From NCBI RefSeq assembly GCF_003989795.1, contig NZ_RZHG01000012.1:38120-102119 (forward strand): DNA of 64,000 bases, in the 5' to 3' direction. The notes below the pieces were generated by a model, which was not told the DNA's origin, did no database searches, and worked only from the letters and a program-made list of their open reading frames with translations. Source of the stretch: Vreelandella andesensis. GTDB taxonomy: Bacteria > Pseudomonadota > Gammaproteobacteria > Pseudomonadales > Halomonadaceae. The stretch's first letter is position 1. Each line of letters opens with the position of its first letter. This document shows, piece by piece, positions 51,599 to 60,907 of this stretch. Made by a program: the position numbers and the translations under genes.

Positions 51599-53934
51599 AG
51601 GACACCCAAACGTTTGACCTGTTTGGCGATGCCGTTGAAACACCGGATGCCCAGCCTTCCTCAGCCTCCGCGCCAGTAAGCGCTCACCTTGCGTTAAGCG
51701 ATACCTCTGAATTACTAGCCCTCTGCGAGCGCTGGGTGGCGCGGGGCTGGCTACGGGATTTAGACCGCGCTTTAGTGCGTTTTTTAGCCACAGAAGCACC
51801 GGATGCCCCTGCGCTACTGCTTCTAGCTGCCGCCCTAGCCAGCCACCAGCTCGGCCGTGGCCACGTTTGCCTGGACTTAAACGCCACGCTCAACGCGCCG
51901 GATTTTGCCCTTTCGCTGCCGCCGGAAGGCGACGATTTAAGCGACCCGCCGCCGCTGCCCAGCGAGGTGCTGGCCACGCTCACACTCAAAGAATGGCAAG
52001 CCGCCTTGCACCACCCGCTACTGGTCAGTGATGGCCCTGGCAATACGCCACTGGTAGTAGTGAACGCTCACTCAGGTTTAGGTGCCAAGCAGCAAGCCAG
52101 CATCGGCACGCGGCTTTACCTACGCCGCTACTGGCAGTACGAACAAACCCTGCACCAGCAAATCGCCACGCGCCTGGAAGCGACGGCTGACGAGGCTCAC
52201 CGCGACCTGCTGCCTCAAGCGCTGAACGTTCTGTTTGAAGACCGCGTGTTTGAAAACCATGTGCTTGAAAACCATGTGCTTGAAAACCATGTGCTTGAAA
52301 ACCATGTGCTTGAAAACAGTGTATTTGAAAACGCCAGCACCCTGAACTGGCAGAAAACCGCCTGCGCCCTGGCCGCCCGCAGCCGCTTCGGCATTATTAC
52401 CGGCGGCCCCGGCACCGGTAAAACCACCACCGTCGTGCGCTTGCTTGCCCTGCTGCAAACCTTGCAGCTGGCCCACTCGCCTAGCCAGCCGCTGCGCATT
52501 CGCCTGGCCGCCCCCACCGGCAAAGCCGCCGCCCGCCTGAATGAATCCATCGCCGGGCAGGTGGATAGCTTGCCGATAGCTCAGCTAGAAACGCTATTAA
52601 GTGAACACTCTTCTTCTGTACCCAACGAGATAGCGATTCCCACTGAAGTAACGACACTCCATAGGCTACTAGGCGCCCGCCCCGACACCCGGCATTTTCG
52701 CTACAACGCCGCCAACCCGCTGGCGCTGGATGTGCTGGTGATCGACGAAGCCTCCATGGTGGATATCGAGATGATGGCCGCTGTGCTGCGCGCCCTGCCC
52801 GCCAATGCCCAGTGCGTGCTACTGGGGGATAAAGACCAGCTGGCATCGGTAGAGGCTGGCTCAGTACTCGGCGATTTATGCCGTCGTGCTGAAGCCGCCC
52901 ACTACACCCCGGCAACCGCCCAATGGCTTGCAAGCGCCACCGGCCAGCCGCTGCCCGATGCCTATATCGATGCCCAGGGCCAGCCGCTAGACCAAGCGAT
53001 TACCATGCTGCGGGTCAGCCACCGCTTTGACGAATACAGCGGCATCGGCCAATTGGCCCAGGCGATCAATCAGCCCAGCCACGCGCAAAGTGATCGGGAA
53101 AAACAGCAGGCCGTTGACGCCGTACTGCGCCACGGCTACCCCGACCTGCACCACCTAACACTTTCTGAGGATGCCGCCCTGGATAAGCTGGTCATTCACG
53201 GCAGCGCAGATAAGTTTCTAAACGGTGGCGAAGGCCGCACCAACCACAACAATGAACCCATCGCCCCACCCACGGGCTACCGCCATTACCTGAAAACGCT
53301 CAACGCCCAGCGCCCGCGCGGGGAATCCTTCGAGGACAACCCAGCCGCTTTTGATACCTGGGCTTTTAAGGTGCTAAGCGCCTACAGCCATTTTCAGCTG
53401 CTATGCGCCCTGCGCAAAGGCCCCTGGGGAGTAGAAGGCCTGAACCTGCGCATCGCCAAAACCCTGCGCGGGGAAAAGCTGCTTTATGGCAGTGATGTCA
53501 CGCTGGAGAAAGGCTGGTATGAAGGACGCCCGGTACTGGTGACCCAAAACGACTACGGCCTAAAGCTGATGAACGGCGATATCGGTATCACCCTGGCCGT
53601 GCCGGACCCGCGCTCACGTTCAGGCACGCCGGGTAAAACACTCTTGCGCGTTGCCTTCCCGACAAGCGACCCGGAAAAACCCATCCGCTGGGTGCTGCCC
53701 TCCCGCCTGCACGCGGTAGAAACCGTGTTCGCGATGACGGTACACAAATCCCAAGGCTCGGAGTTCCTGCACACCGCCCTACTGCTACCGCCAACCATCA
53801 ACCCGATTCTCACCCGCGAGCTGGTCTACACCGGCATCACCCGCGCCCGCGACTGGCTCACGCTAGTAGAAGCCAAACGCGGGGTGCTGAATGAAGCGGT
53901 TACGAGGGAAGTGATGCGGGTGAGTGGGATGTAG
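51595..53934 (+). CDS. recD: Exodeoxyribonuclease V subunit RecD
   Basis: RecD is the 5'-3' helicase of RecBCD. The 779-residue protein is longer than the E. coli subunit (about 608). It has Walker A GGPGTGKTTT (about 270-279), APTGKAAARLNESI, LVIDEASMVD, VLLGDKDQLASVEAGSVLGDL and TVHKSQGSEFLHTALLLP. Extra length lies in the N-terminal part and in an insert around DAYIDAQGQPLDQAITMLR and NGGEGRTNHNNEPIAPPTGYR. Just before the first motor domain is a run of seven five-residue repeats. The ATG overlaps the recB stop. Confidence 0.95.
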   Translation: MKDTQTFDLFGDAVETPDAQPSSASAPVSAHLALSDTSELLALCERWVARGWLRDLDRALVRFLATEAPDAPALLLLAAALASHQLGRGHVCLDLNATLNAPDFALSLPPEGDDLSDPPPLPSEVLATLTLKEWQAALHHPLLVSDGPGNTPLVVVNAHSGLGAKQQASIGTRLYLRRYWQYEQTLHQQIATRLEATADEAHRDLLPQALNVLFEDRVFENHVLENHVLENHVLENHVLENSVFENASTLNWQKTACALAARSRFGIITGGPGTGKTTTVVRLLALLQTLQLAHSPSQPLRIRLAAPTGKAAARLNESIAGQVDSLPIAQLETLLSEHSSSVPNEIAIPTEVTTLHRLLGARPDTRHFRYNAANPLALDVLVIDEASMVDIEMMAAVLRALPANAQCVLLGDKDQLASVEAGSVLGDLCRRAEAAHYTPATAQWLASATGQPLPDAYIDAQGQPLDQAITMLRVSHRFDEYSGIGQLAQAINQPSHAQSDREKQQAVDAVLRHGYPDLHHLTLSEDAALDKLVIHGSADKFLNGGEGRTNHNNEPIAPPTGYRHYLKTLNAQRPRGESFEDNPAAFDTWAFKVLSAYSHFQLLCALRKGPWGVEGLNLRIAKTLRGEKLLYGSDVTLEKGWYEGRPVLVTQNDYGLKLMNGDIGITLAVPDPRSRSGTPGKTLLRVAFPTSDPEKPIRWVLPSRLHAVETVFAMTVHKSQGSEFLHTALLLPPTINPILTRELVYTGITRARDWLTLVEAKRGVLNEAVTREVMRVSGM
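52231..52335 (+). repeat. In-frame 15-bp tandem repeat within recD
   Basis: Seven consecutive 15-bp units encode LFEDR, VFENH, VLENH, VLENH, VLENH, VLENS, VFENA (residues 213-247). Three central units are identical at DNA level (GTGCTTGAAAACCAT). Copy-number change would keep the frame. Confidence 0.95.
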
Positions 53935-54418
53935 AAGGTTATAATCAAAACCGACATTTGCGGGTGTTGGCAATGTCGGTGTTCGGCCAAAAGCGGTCTT
54001 TTAGCACCTGCGTATATAAAAGTCAGCGACTTGCGTCAGCCGATATTTTAGAACGAAATTTTCGGTGAAAACTGCTCATTTTGAACCACCATAAGAAACG
54101 CTTTAGGAGGGAGAGACATGAGCGCATTGCTGGTGGGTCACAATCTGTGATAAAGCTGAAGCCTGCCATTGAACGCACACCGCGATTTAAATGACCATAG
54201 GCGTCAACGGATATAAGTGGGCAAAGAGACCTTGTCGGCCATCAACGACTGCCCGCTCTCTTGATGTTGATAAAAGCGCCGCAGAGTGCTGCCAAAAACG
54301 CCTACTTTAAATAGGTAAATTAACTTCAGGCACTGATAGACTATCCAATGGTCTGGATCACGGAATATGTAGGATCAAAATAGCGGCCATGATTGACGTC
54401 CCAATAAAGCCATTAGTT
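53935..54418. other. Gene-poor stretch downstream of recD
   Basis: No credible gene is visible. A 9-bp inverted repeat ACCGACATT/AATGTCGGT (53950-53980) lies just past the recD stop and may be a weak terminator, without a T-tract. At 54108 a good ribosome site (AGGAGGGAGAGAC) precedes an ATG that reads only ten codons, which suggests a truncated gene. Minus-strand fragments around 54180-54300 look like broken coding sequence that I could not assign. Confidence 0.5.
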
Positions 54419-54562
54419 TTACTTTCCCAGTGGAGGTTTTGGGCCATTTGTTTTGTGGTCGCGATCTTTGCGGCGCTGACGTGCCAGTGCATTACCGTTA
54501 GCTAATTGAACTAAGAACTCGACTTCGGCTTCACTTAAAGGCTGGCATTTGCGTTGTGACAT
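54419..54562 (-). CDS. Small hypothetical protein, 47 residues
   Basis: An ATG with TTAGGAG nine bases upstream opens a 47-codon frame ending in TAA. The product begins MSQRKCQPLSEAEVEFLVQL and continues ANGNALARQRRKDRD, ending PKPPLGK. It is a short acidic helix followed by a strongly basic segment, with no signal peptide. I do not recognise the family. The ribosome site and amphipathic pattern favour a real gene, but it is in a region of decayed elements. Confidence 0.55.
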   Translation of the reverse strand: MSQRKCQPLSEAEVEFLVQLANGNALARQRRKDRDHKTNGPKPPLGK

Positions 54563-54670
54563 AGCTACCAACTCCTAAGGGTAAAACTCAATATTACCTT
54601 TCCCTCATGACGCTTTAGTGAAAGAAAACTGATACCTGAAGCTGTGATGGCGACGCCAATACTTTTCCTA

Positions 54671-55511
54671 TCACCGCCAGCGAGAATTTTTTTGATCACC
54701 GATACCGCCTAAATCGACCATCACATGCCTGCTAGGGCCGACTCTTGTTGCGTCGGTCGGCATCGAAGGCTGTTTTGTCATGCATCTCCACCAGCCTTCC
54801 AGCTCATACGCCGGTTCGAGCAGCAGTTGGCCATCGCTATCGGCGATGCGCTCCACCAGGCGCTGTACTGTCCAATAGTCGACAGCCTCCACACGCTAGG
54901 TATCCTGGTCGGCCATGGCTGTGGCCACGCCGCGTGGGTTCCATTTGACGATATAGTCGAAATTTCGACCGTCTTCGGCAAACGCTTGGCGGTGCTGCTC
55001 AATCAACGCCAGATAAGCCTTGCTGTCGAAGCCGCTGTCTTCTCGCAGCAAGATCGGTTGCTCGGTCAAGCCTCGGGCACGCGGCACTCTTACCAGGAGG
55101 GCATTGCTCTCCTTCATGGTAAGGGTGCTGCTTGCCGGGGTGCTGATTGCAGGGGCGCACCTCCAGGCCCAGGCATGCCCCTTCGTTGCCGAGGTAGGCA
55201 GCGATCAAAGTATAGCCATCGACCTTTTGATAGGCCCGCGAGACTCCTTCTTTGCTGGAGTTGCTGTTGTCCATGACGAAGATGTCTATGTTCAATCAGA
55301 CATGGCCTTTTCGGCGGTGATGGGCACCTCGGCCAGCGACAGCAGGGTCGTGGATCAAGTCTCGGTGCGCATGCCCAGCGTGGTGGGGAAGCGGCGGCCG
55401 ATACTGTCGACGCCGACGATTTCGGGACCCTGGCCAATGATCGGGAGGCCAACTGACTGGTGAGGGTGCGACTGCTAGCGCGGAATTTGATATTGGGCAT
55501 GGAACAATCAT
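54671..55511 (-). pseudogene. IS1380-family transposase remnant (frameshifted, C-terminus lost)
   Basis: Successive minus-strand fragments in different frames match an IS1380-type transposase in order. The start is MPNIKFRASSRTLTSQ (55500), then after a frameshift GLPIIGQGPEIVGVDSIGRR. DNSNSSKEGVSRAYQKVDGY lies near 55260, LLREDSGFDS and FDYIVKWNPRG near 54950-55050, and YELEGWW near 54810. The last catalytic part is missing. Several frameshifts show it is dead. Terminal inverted repeats were not identified. It marks the left edge of the accessory iron-uptake block. Confidence 0.7.
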
Positions 55512-55638
55512 GGCGAACGATGATAGTAGAATTATATAATTAATATCAATTAGTTATAATTATTTATAGATTTCGATCTCAAAGGTAGAGAGTTTAGGAA
55601 CAGGATTGCAACCGCATTCAAGTGTTAGCTATAATAGG

Positions 55639-55654
55639 AATGATAATAATTAAT
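55639..55654. promoter_or_regulatory. Candidate Fur box upstream of the TonB receptor gene
   Basis: AATGATAATAATTAAT, 23 bases before the ATG, matches the core of the Fur consensus GATAATGATAATCATTATC at 13 of 16 aligned positions. The surrounding 55521-55675 DNA is much more AT-rich than its neighbours, with a second AT-rich palindromic stretch near 55540-55565. Fur-Fe would repress the receptor in iron-rich conditions. Confidence 0.65.
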
Positions 55655-55676
55655 ATTTAAAAACCAAGGGATTTAC

Positions 55677-57908
55677 ATGAAAATGAAGTTTAGCCTTTCT
55701 CCGCGCTCTGTTTCTCACTCTACGCTTGTCGTGCTGTCATTTCTTATAACCGGCCCTACCCAGCTCGCGTTGGCTCAGGCCACGCCCTCGCCGACGCAAT
55801 CAGGCGAAGACGCCCAGATGTTGAACCCAATTACCGTATTCGGTGAGGTGGATACATCGGCGCAGCGTGCGGTACAGCTGAAGGCTTCAGCGCCTAATTC
55901 AATTGAAGTCATCACAGCGGAGCAGTTACAGCAATATAACGAGCAAGCTCTGGGGGATGCTTTACGGCGCGTGCCAGGTGTCACTTACGACGGTGCCAAC
56001 CGCTCGCGTGAAGTTCGCTTGAGGGGCCTGCCAGGAGAGTATACCCAGGTACTGGTTAACGGGCGCCCGATGATTGATGGTGAATCCAGGCGCGGTTTTG
56101 AAGTCGACCGAATCCCCACCGGGCTGGTAGAACGGATTGAGGTTGTACGCTCGCCGCGGGCCAGCCTGCCGGGCCAGGGCGCCGCAGGCACGGTGAATAT
56201 TGTACTGAAAAATGGTGTCGATGAGATGCAACAATCCGAGCTTTCGGTTGGTGCTGGTCATCTGGAGGGCAATGGCGAACAGGGTGAGCTGAGTTTTTCA
56301 ACTGCCACCACGGCGGGGCCTTTGGACATTATGCTGGCGGGCTCCCTGCAGCGCTTCCGCCGCAGCGAGAGCAAGGATGAGTTCGAGTTCGACGCCAGTG
56401 GAGCACCCGATGGTGGGGCCCTCGAACTCAACGAGCGTCGTTTTGACCAGGTCAATCTGATGCCACGGCTGGCGCTGCAAACCGAACAAATGGGGCGTTT
56501 CGAACTTGACCCGTTTTATCTGCGTACCACGGAATTTCGTGATGACATCGAGACTGATTTGGAAGCGGATCAAATAACGCGTGACCGGGTGAGTAACGAG
56601 AACCGTGAGCGTGTACGTGAGAGCTATGGCTTTCGCGCCGGCTGGCAACGCCATGTTACCAAGTCCGCCAAGTTGAGCCTGAATCTCGATTGGCAACGCG
56701 GAGAGACCGACACCGAGCGTGATGAAACGCGCTTCAACGCTGATGGCAGTGTGAACCGGGAACGCCAGCGGACTGAACTCATTGAACTGGAAATGACCCG
56801 CCCGGAAGCGACTCTACAAGTGCAAGCCAATGACCATTTATTGAATTTCGGTGTTGGTGCAGAGTTGCGCGGGCATGATGAAACAAACGGCGAGATTCGC
56901 AACGGGTCGCAGCGTCCTCCGCGCGAAGACCGGATATTCCAAATCGATGAGGATATCCTTTTCGCTTTTGCCGAAGATGTGTGGAAAGTGCGTGATAACT
57001 TGCAAGTCACTGGTGGCCTGCGCCTTGAAAACTCGGAAACCGAAACGACGGATTTTTTTGGCGAATCAAACGCCAATGATGCCGATTTTCTGTTGCCATC
57101 GCTTAATGCGGTGTTTAGCGCAACACCACAGACAGATCTGCGAATCGGCGTAGCGCGCACACTGCGGCGACCGGATTTGCGCGACCTGTCGCCATCTATC
57201 GATGAACAAGACGGCACGGCTGCTGATCCTGATATTCGGGGTAATCCACAGCAGGATCCGGAATCTATCTGGGGCCTAGACCTGGGTGTAGACCATTATT
57301 TTGCCAATGATCGTGGCCATGTTTCGCTCAATCTTTTTGAGCGGATGTTTGAGGATAAAATCGAAAAGGTGACTGAACAAGACGGCAATCGATTTGTCGC
57401 CACCCCACAGAACGTGGGCGATGCCCGAGCTAGAGGCATTGAACTTTCAGCGCGTGCTCCACTTGATAGCATTGGCCTTAATGATTTTACTCTCTGGGGC
57501 AACGCAGGTTATACCGACTCCAGCGTTGATGAAATCAACGGCGGTTCTCGGCCTTTCTTCAATCAACCAGATGCCTTCGGGAACCTCGGTCTCGATTACT
57601 TTGTTGCGCCCTGGAACACGACACTAGGCATTGCCGTAAATCACACCACGTCAGTTGATCAGACTCAACGGCTCACCGGCGGCGGTTTTCTTGACCAGTC
57701 TATTGAGTCACGCACACGGCTTGATCTATCCAGCAATACCGAGCTGGCCGATGGCCTGAACTTGTCGTTAAGCATCACTAATCTGCTCGGCCAGACTGAA
57801 GACCGGGTCGATCAGATTCTGGATAACAGTGGCGCAGTTATCTCTACTACCCGCACCAGCGAGCCCACTTACCAAGCGGTGTTTGCACGCCTGAACTGGA
57901 CCTTTTGA
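55677..57908 (+). CDS. TonB-dependent siderophore receptor
   Basis: A 743-residue outer-membrane receptor with a signal peptide ending near LALAQA. The TonB box region is around NPITVFGE, followed by the plug (SIEVITAEQLQQYNEQALGDALRRVPGVT, VLVNGRPMIDGE, VERIEVVRSPRASLPGQGAAGTVNIVLKNG in short blocks) and a beta-barrel ending in aromatic ARLNWTF. The ligand is not identifiable. AAGGGA precedes the ATG. A terminator separates it from the ABC genes, yet order and content indicate one uptake system. Confidence 0.93.
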   Translation: MKMKFSLSPRSVSHSTLVVLSFLITGPTQLALAQATPSPTQSGEDAQMLNPITVFGEVDTSAQRAVQLKASAPNSIEVITAEQLQQYNEQALGDALRRVPGVTYDGANRSREVRLRGLPGEYTQVLVNGRPMIDGESRRGFEVDRIPTGLVERIEVVRSPRASLPGQGAAGTVNIVLKNGVDEMQQSELSVGAGHLEGNGEQGELSFSTATTAGPLDIMLAGSLQRFRRSESKDEFEFDASGAPDGGALELNERRFDQVNLMPRLALQTEQMGRFELDPFYLRTTEFRDDIETDLEADQITRDRVSNENRERVRESYGFRAGWQRHVTKSAKLSLNLDWQRGETDTERDETRFNADGSVNRERQRTELIELEMTRPEATLQVQANDHLLNFGVGAELRGHDETNGEIRNGSQRPPREDRIFQIDEDILFAFAEDVWKVRDNLQVTGGLRLENSETETTDFFGESNANDADFLLPSLNAVFSATPQTDLRIGVARTLRRPDLRDLSPSIDEQDGTAADPDIRGNPQQDPESIWGLDLGVDHYFANDRGHVSLNLFERMFEDKIEKVTEQDGNRFVATPQNVGDARARGIELSARAPLDSIGLNDFTLWGNAGYTDSSVDEINGGSRPFFNQPDAFGNLGLDYFVAPWNTTLGIAVNHTTSVDQTQRLTGGGFLDQSIESRTRLDLSSNTELADGLNLSLSITNLLGQTEDRVDQILDNSGAVISTTRTSEPTYQAVFARLNWTF

Positions 57909-57958
57909 AAGCTGCTTTTGCAGTCTCCCAATTTGAAGTGGGTGATTGAAACCGCTTT

Positions 57959-57995
57959 CGGGCAAGATTTCTGTTAATCTTGCCCGAATTTTTAA
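57959..57995 (+). terminator. Terminator or attenuator between the receptor and ABC importer genes
   Basis: An 11-bp perfect stem (CGGGCAAGATT / AATCTTGCCCG) with a 6-base loop is followed by AATTTTTA. It should lower read-through into the importer genes, making the receptor the more abundant product. Confidence 0.88.
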
Positions 57996-58020
57996 TAGAC
58001 AATCCGGGGTTAATTTCATT

Positions 58021-58911
58021 TTGAATATTCTCCGACGCTCCTTGGTTCAGGCAATGGCCCTCGGGCTAGTGGCCCCTTGGGCTTATGCCCGAGTACTTCG
58101 CGACCCGCGCGATCTGGCCGTTTCGGAAAATCAAAAGCGTATCGTTGCCCTCGACGCTTTTTTTGCGGAAATGCTGGCTGCGATGGGATTGCCGCCTGTG
58201 GCCATGCCGATGCGTGCTGGCGGCGCACCACCGCCGCACCTGGCAGACGCACTGGGCGATGTCGCTTCGGTTGGATTACACAGTGCGCCCGATTACGAGG
58301 CGGTTATTGGTATACGGCCTGATCTCATTGTCGGTCAGGCTGCTCGGTTTGCCACCGAGGCCTCCTTGCTGGAGTCCATAGCGCCAACGTTGCTGCTGAA
58401 CGAGCCGGCAGACGACTGGCGCGAATTTATGACAGCATTGGCGAACGGGCTGGGTCGGCGAGCTGAGGCTGAACAGGCGATCAGTGCCTATGATCGGCGA
58501 GTCGCGAACATGCGTGAATCTCTTGGCAATCGCGGGCGCCGGCCCACGGTGCTGCTTTTGCGGGTGCGTCAGAAAGATATTCGGATTTACGGTGGTGAGC
58601 GGCGGGCAGGATTAGTGATGTACCACGACCTTGGGCTAGTGCCCCACACGCTGACCCCGACAGATAAAAAGAATATTACCATTTCAATGGAGATCATCCC
58701 GCAGATCGACGCCGATGTTCTGCTGCTTATGGCGGAAGACGAGGCGCGCATGAGTTCAATCGAGCAAACTGAATTGTGGCGCCGGTTGCCAGCGGTGCAA
58801 GCCGGACAAGTTCATCGCGTAAATATGGCATGGTGGAATCAGTCTATCGGGCCGATCAGTTTTGGGCGTATTCTCGATGATATCGGCACTATATTTGGAC
58901 TGTCTGCATGA
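58021..58911 (+). CDS. Iron-siderophore ABC transporter periplasmic binding protein
   Basis: A FecB/FhuD-type (type III) binding protein of about 296 residues. It has a signal sequence with a twin arginine (NILRRSLVQAMALGLVAPWAYA), RIVALDAFFAEMLAAMG and SVGLHSAPDYEAVIGIRPDLIVG blocks, and a long backbone helix before the second lobe (VNMAWWNQSIGPISFGRILDDI end). A TTG at 58021 is taken as start because longer reading would pass through the terminator hairpin; GGGG lies 11 bases upstream. Its stop overlaps the next ATG. Confidence 0.85.
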   Translation: MNILRRSLVQAMALGLVAPWAYARVLRDPRDLAVSENQKRIVALDAFFAEMLAAMGLPPVAMPMRAGGAPPPHLADALGDVASVGLHSAPDYEAVIGIRPDLIVGQAARFATEASLLESIAPTLLLNEPADDWREFMTALANGLGRRAEAEQAISAYDRRVANMRESLGNRGRRPTVLLLRVRQKDIRIYGGERRAGLVMYHDLGLVPHTLTPTDKKNITISMEIIPQIDADVLLLMAEDEARMSSIEQTELWRRLPAVQAGQVHRVNMAWWNQSIGPISFGRILDDIGTIFGLSA

Positions 58912-59900
58912 TACTTCGCGAGTCACTGCGAGTATTATTAGTGCTGGTGATTATGATTAGCATTTTTGCCCTATCGCTAACACAGGGGGCAGGAAGCGCT
59001 GACGCGACAACGCTCTTGGAAGTGCTGAACGGCTTTGATCCGAGGAACACTGATCATCTGGTTATGCGCGATCTGCGCGTGCCCCGTGCGCTGGCCGCGA
59101 TGATGGTTGGAGCTGCACTGGGCGTTGCTGGGGCGTTGATGCAGGGAGTAACACGCAACCCGCTGGCCAGCCCCACATTAATGGGATTGAATGCGGGTGC
59201 TGGTTTGGGGCTGGCTTGCACACTGGTCATTGCGCCCGGAGCTTCTTTTGTCGCGCTGATCGTCAGTGCTTTCCTGGGGGCCGGTATTGGCGTGGGGCTT
59301 TCACTCGGGCTGGGGCTGGCGGCGGGAGGTGCGTCAGCGCCGCTTCGGCTAGCACTGGCTGGTGCTGCGGTGTCAGCGCTGCTGGGAGCGATAGGCAGTG
59401 GTGTGGTGATCGTTGGCGAAATCGCTCAGGATGTACTTTTTTTCACAGCTGGCGGTGTGCAGGGAGTGGGCTGGGATGAACTCGGCCTGGCAGCGCCTTG
59501 GATCGTGATCGGACTGCTGATTGCGTTGCTATCCAGCCCTGCCGTATCGCTTCTATCGTTGGGGGAAGATGTCGCTGCCGCGCTGGGGGCGCGAGTCATC
59601 CTGACGCGCTCCGTTGCCGCCGTCGCAACGCTGTTACTTGCCGGTGCCGCAGTCGCCATTGCCGGGCAAGTCGGCTTTATCGGGCTGGCTGCTCCACATC
59701 TCGCACGCTTCATAGTTGGCCAGGATTATCGTCGGATTATTCCAATGGCCGGGCTTATCGGAGCCACCCTGCTGGTTGGGGCTGATCTTGCTGCACGGAC
59801 GCTCAACCCGCCCCACGAAACGCCAGTGAGTCTTCTGACCGCGCTCATTGGCGCACCCGTGTTGATCTGGATAGCGCGACGCAGCGCGCGGGTATTATGA
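58908..59900 (+). CDS. FecCD-type iron-siderophore permease 1
   Basis: A 330-residue inner-membrane permease with about ten membrane segments. FecCD marks are LRVPRALAAMMVGAALGVAGALMQGVTRNPLASPTLMGLNAGAGLG (over several short blocks) and GFIGLAAPHLARFIVGQDYR near the end. It dimerises with the next permease. Start and stop overlap both neighbours by ATGA. Confidence 0.94.
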   Translation: MILRESLRVLLVLVIMISIFALSLTQGAGSADATTLLEVLNGFDPRNTDHLVMRDLRVPRALAAMMVGAALGVAGALMQGVTRNPLASPTLMGLNAGAGLGLACTLVIAPGASFVALIVSAFLGAGIGVGLSLGLGLAAGGASAPLRLALAGAAVSALLGAIGSGVVIVGEIAQDVLFFTAGGVQGVGWDELGLAAPWIVIGLLIALLSSPAVSLLSLGEDVAAALGARVILTRSVAAVATLLLAGAAVAIAGQVGFIGLAAPHLARFIVGQDYRRIIPMAGLIGATLLVGADLAARTLNPPHETPVSLLTALIGAPVLIWIARRSARVL

Positions 59901-60907
59901 CGAAAACTATGAAAACTGCTTCACCTATTCTCATCGTCGGGCTGGTCTTTTTGGCGTTGGCAACGTTATCGCTTGGGACTGGATCAATGAACATTGATCC
60001 ACCTGCGCTGTTCAGCGCGCTCCTAGGCACGAGCGATCCGGGCACTTCGCTAATCGTTTGGTCGATACGGTTGCCGCGTCTGGTACTGGCAGCGCTTGCC
60101 GGTGCATCGCTGGCGCTCGCAGGGGCGGTTCTCCAGGGGATCACCCGGAATGGACTTGCCGATCCCGGCATTCTGGGGCTGACCGCCGGAGCGGGTCTTG
60201 CGGTGACGGGCCTCATCTGGTTGCAGTCCCATGGCATTGCAGTCGAGCCTCACTGGCGACCGGCTGCCGCTTTTGCGGGCGCAGCCTTCGCGGCACTCGT
60301 CACCGCTGTAGCCGCGCAGCGGGACGGTGCGATTGCACCCGTGCGCCTGCTGCTTGCCGGGATTGGCATGAACGCGTTGATTGGTGCGGCAACGCTAGTA
60401 ATTGCCATGGGTCTTGATCAACAGCTTTACAGTGCGGCTGTGGTCTGGTTATCCGGTAGCCTGTCGGGGGCTGGCTGGTCCGCGAGCACCACACTGGCCC
60501 CTTGGCTTGCAATATTGGCGTTGGCATTGGCGGCACAGACCCGGCGGCTTGATTTATTATCGCTTGACGATGAAACCGCGGCGGGCAGAGGGCTTGCGGT
60601 CGATCGCTGTCGGCTGCGTGTTGCTGCAATCGCAGTGGGTCTTGCGGGGGCGGGAGTGGCCTTTTCCGGCGGGATCGGCTTTGTCGGCCTTGTTGCGCCC
60701 CATATGGCACGTCTTATGGTCGGGCCAAAACATGCGGTGGCGCTGCCGCTGGCGGCGCTTTGCGGAGCAGCGGTAACGGTTGCTGCTGATCTTATCGGCC
60801 GGACTGTCTTTGCGCCGCTAGAATTGCCAGCCGGGATTGTTGCCTCTGCTCTGGGAGCGCCCTGGTTCATCTGGCTCATGTGGAATGGAAAGGATAAGAA
60901 AGGATGA
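59897..60907 (+). CDS. FecCD-type iron-siderophore permease 2
   Basis: A 336-residue permease homologous to permease 1, with IRLPRLVLAALAGASLALAGAVLQGITRNGLADPGILGL (in short blocks) and GFVGLVAPHMARLMVGPKHA. The pair forms the heterodimeric channel for the ferric siderophore. It overlaps the downstream ATPase gene. Confidence 0.94.
   Translation: MTKTMKTASPILIVGLVFLALATLSLGTGSMNIDPPALFSALLGTSDPGTSLIVWSIRLPRLVLAALAGASLALAGAVLQGITRNGLADPGILGLTAGAGLAVTGLIWLQSHGIAVEPHWRPAAAFAGAAFAALVTAVAAQRDGAIAPVRLLLAGIGMNALIGAATLVIAMGLDQQLYSAAVVWLSGSLSGAGWSASTTLAPWLAILALALAAQTRRLDLLSLDDETAAGRGLAVDRCRLRVAAIAVGLAGAGVAFSGGIGFVGLVAPHMARLMVGPKHAVALPLAALCGAAVTVAADLIGRTVFAPLELPAGIVASALGAPWFIWLMWNGKDKKG

Noticed and set aside
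54121..54153. Ten-codon frame after a strong ribosome site (MSALLVGHNL)
   Set aside because: Too short to call a gene; noted only as a possible truncated start in the gene-poor stretch after recD.
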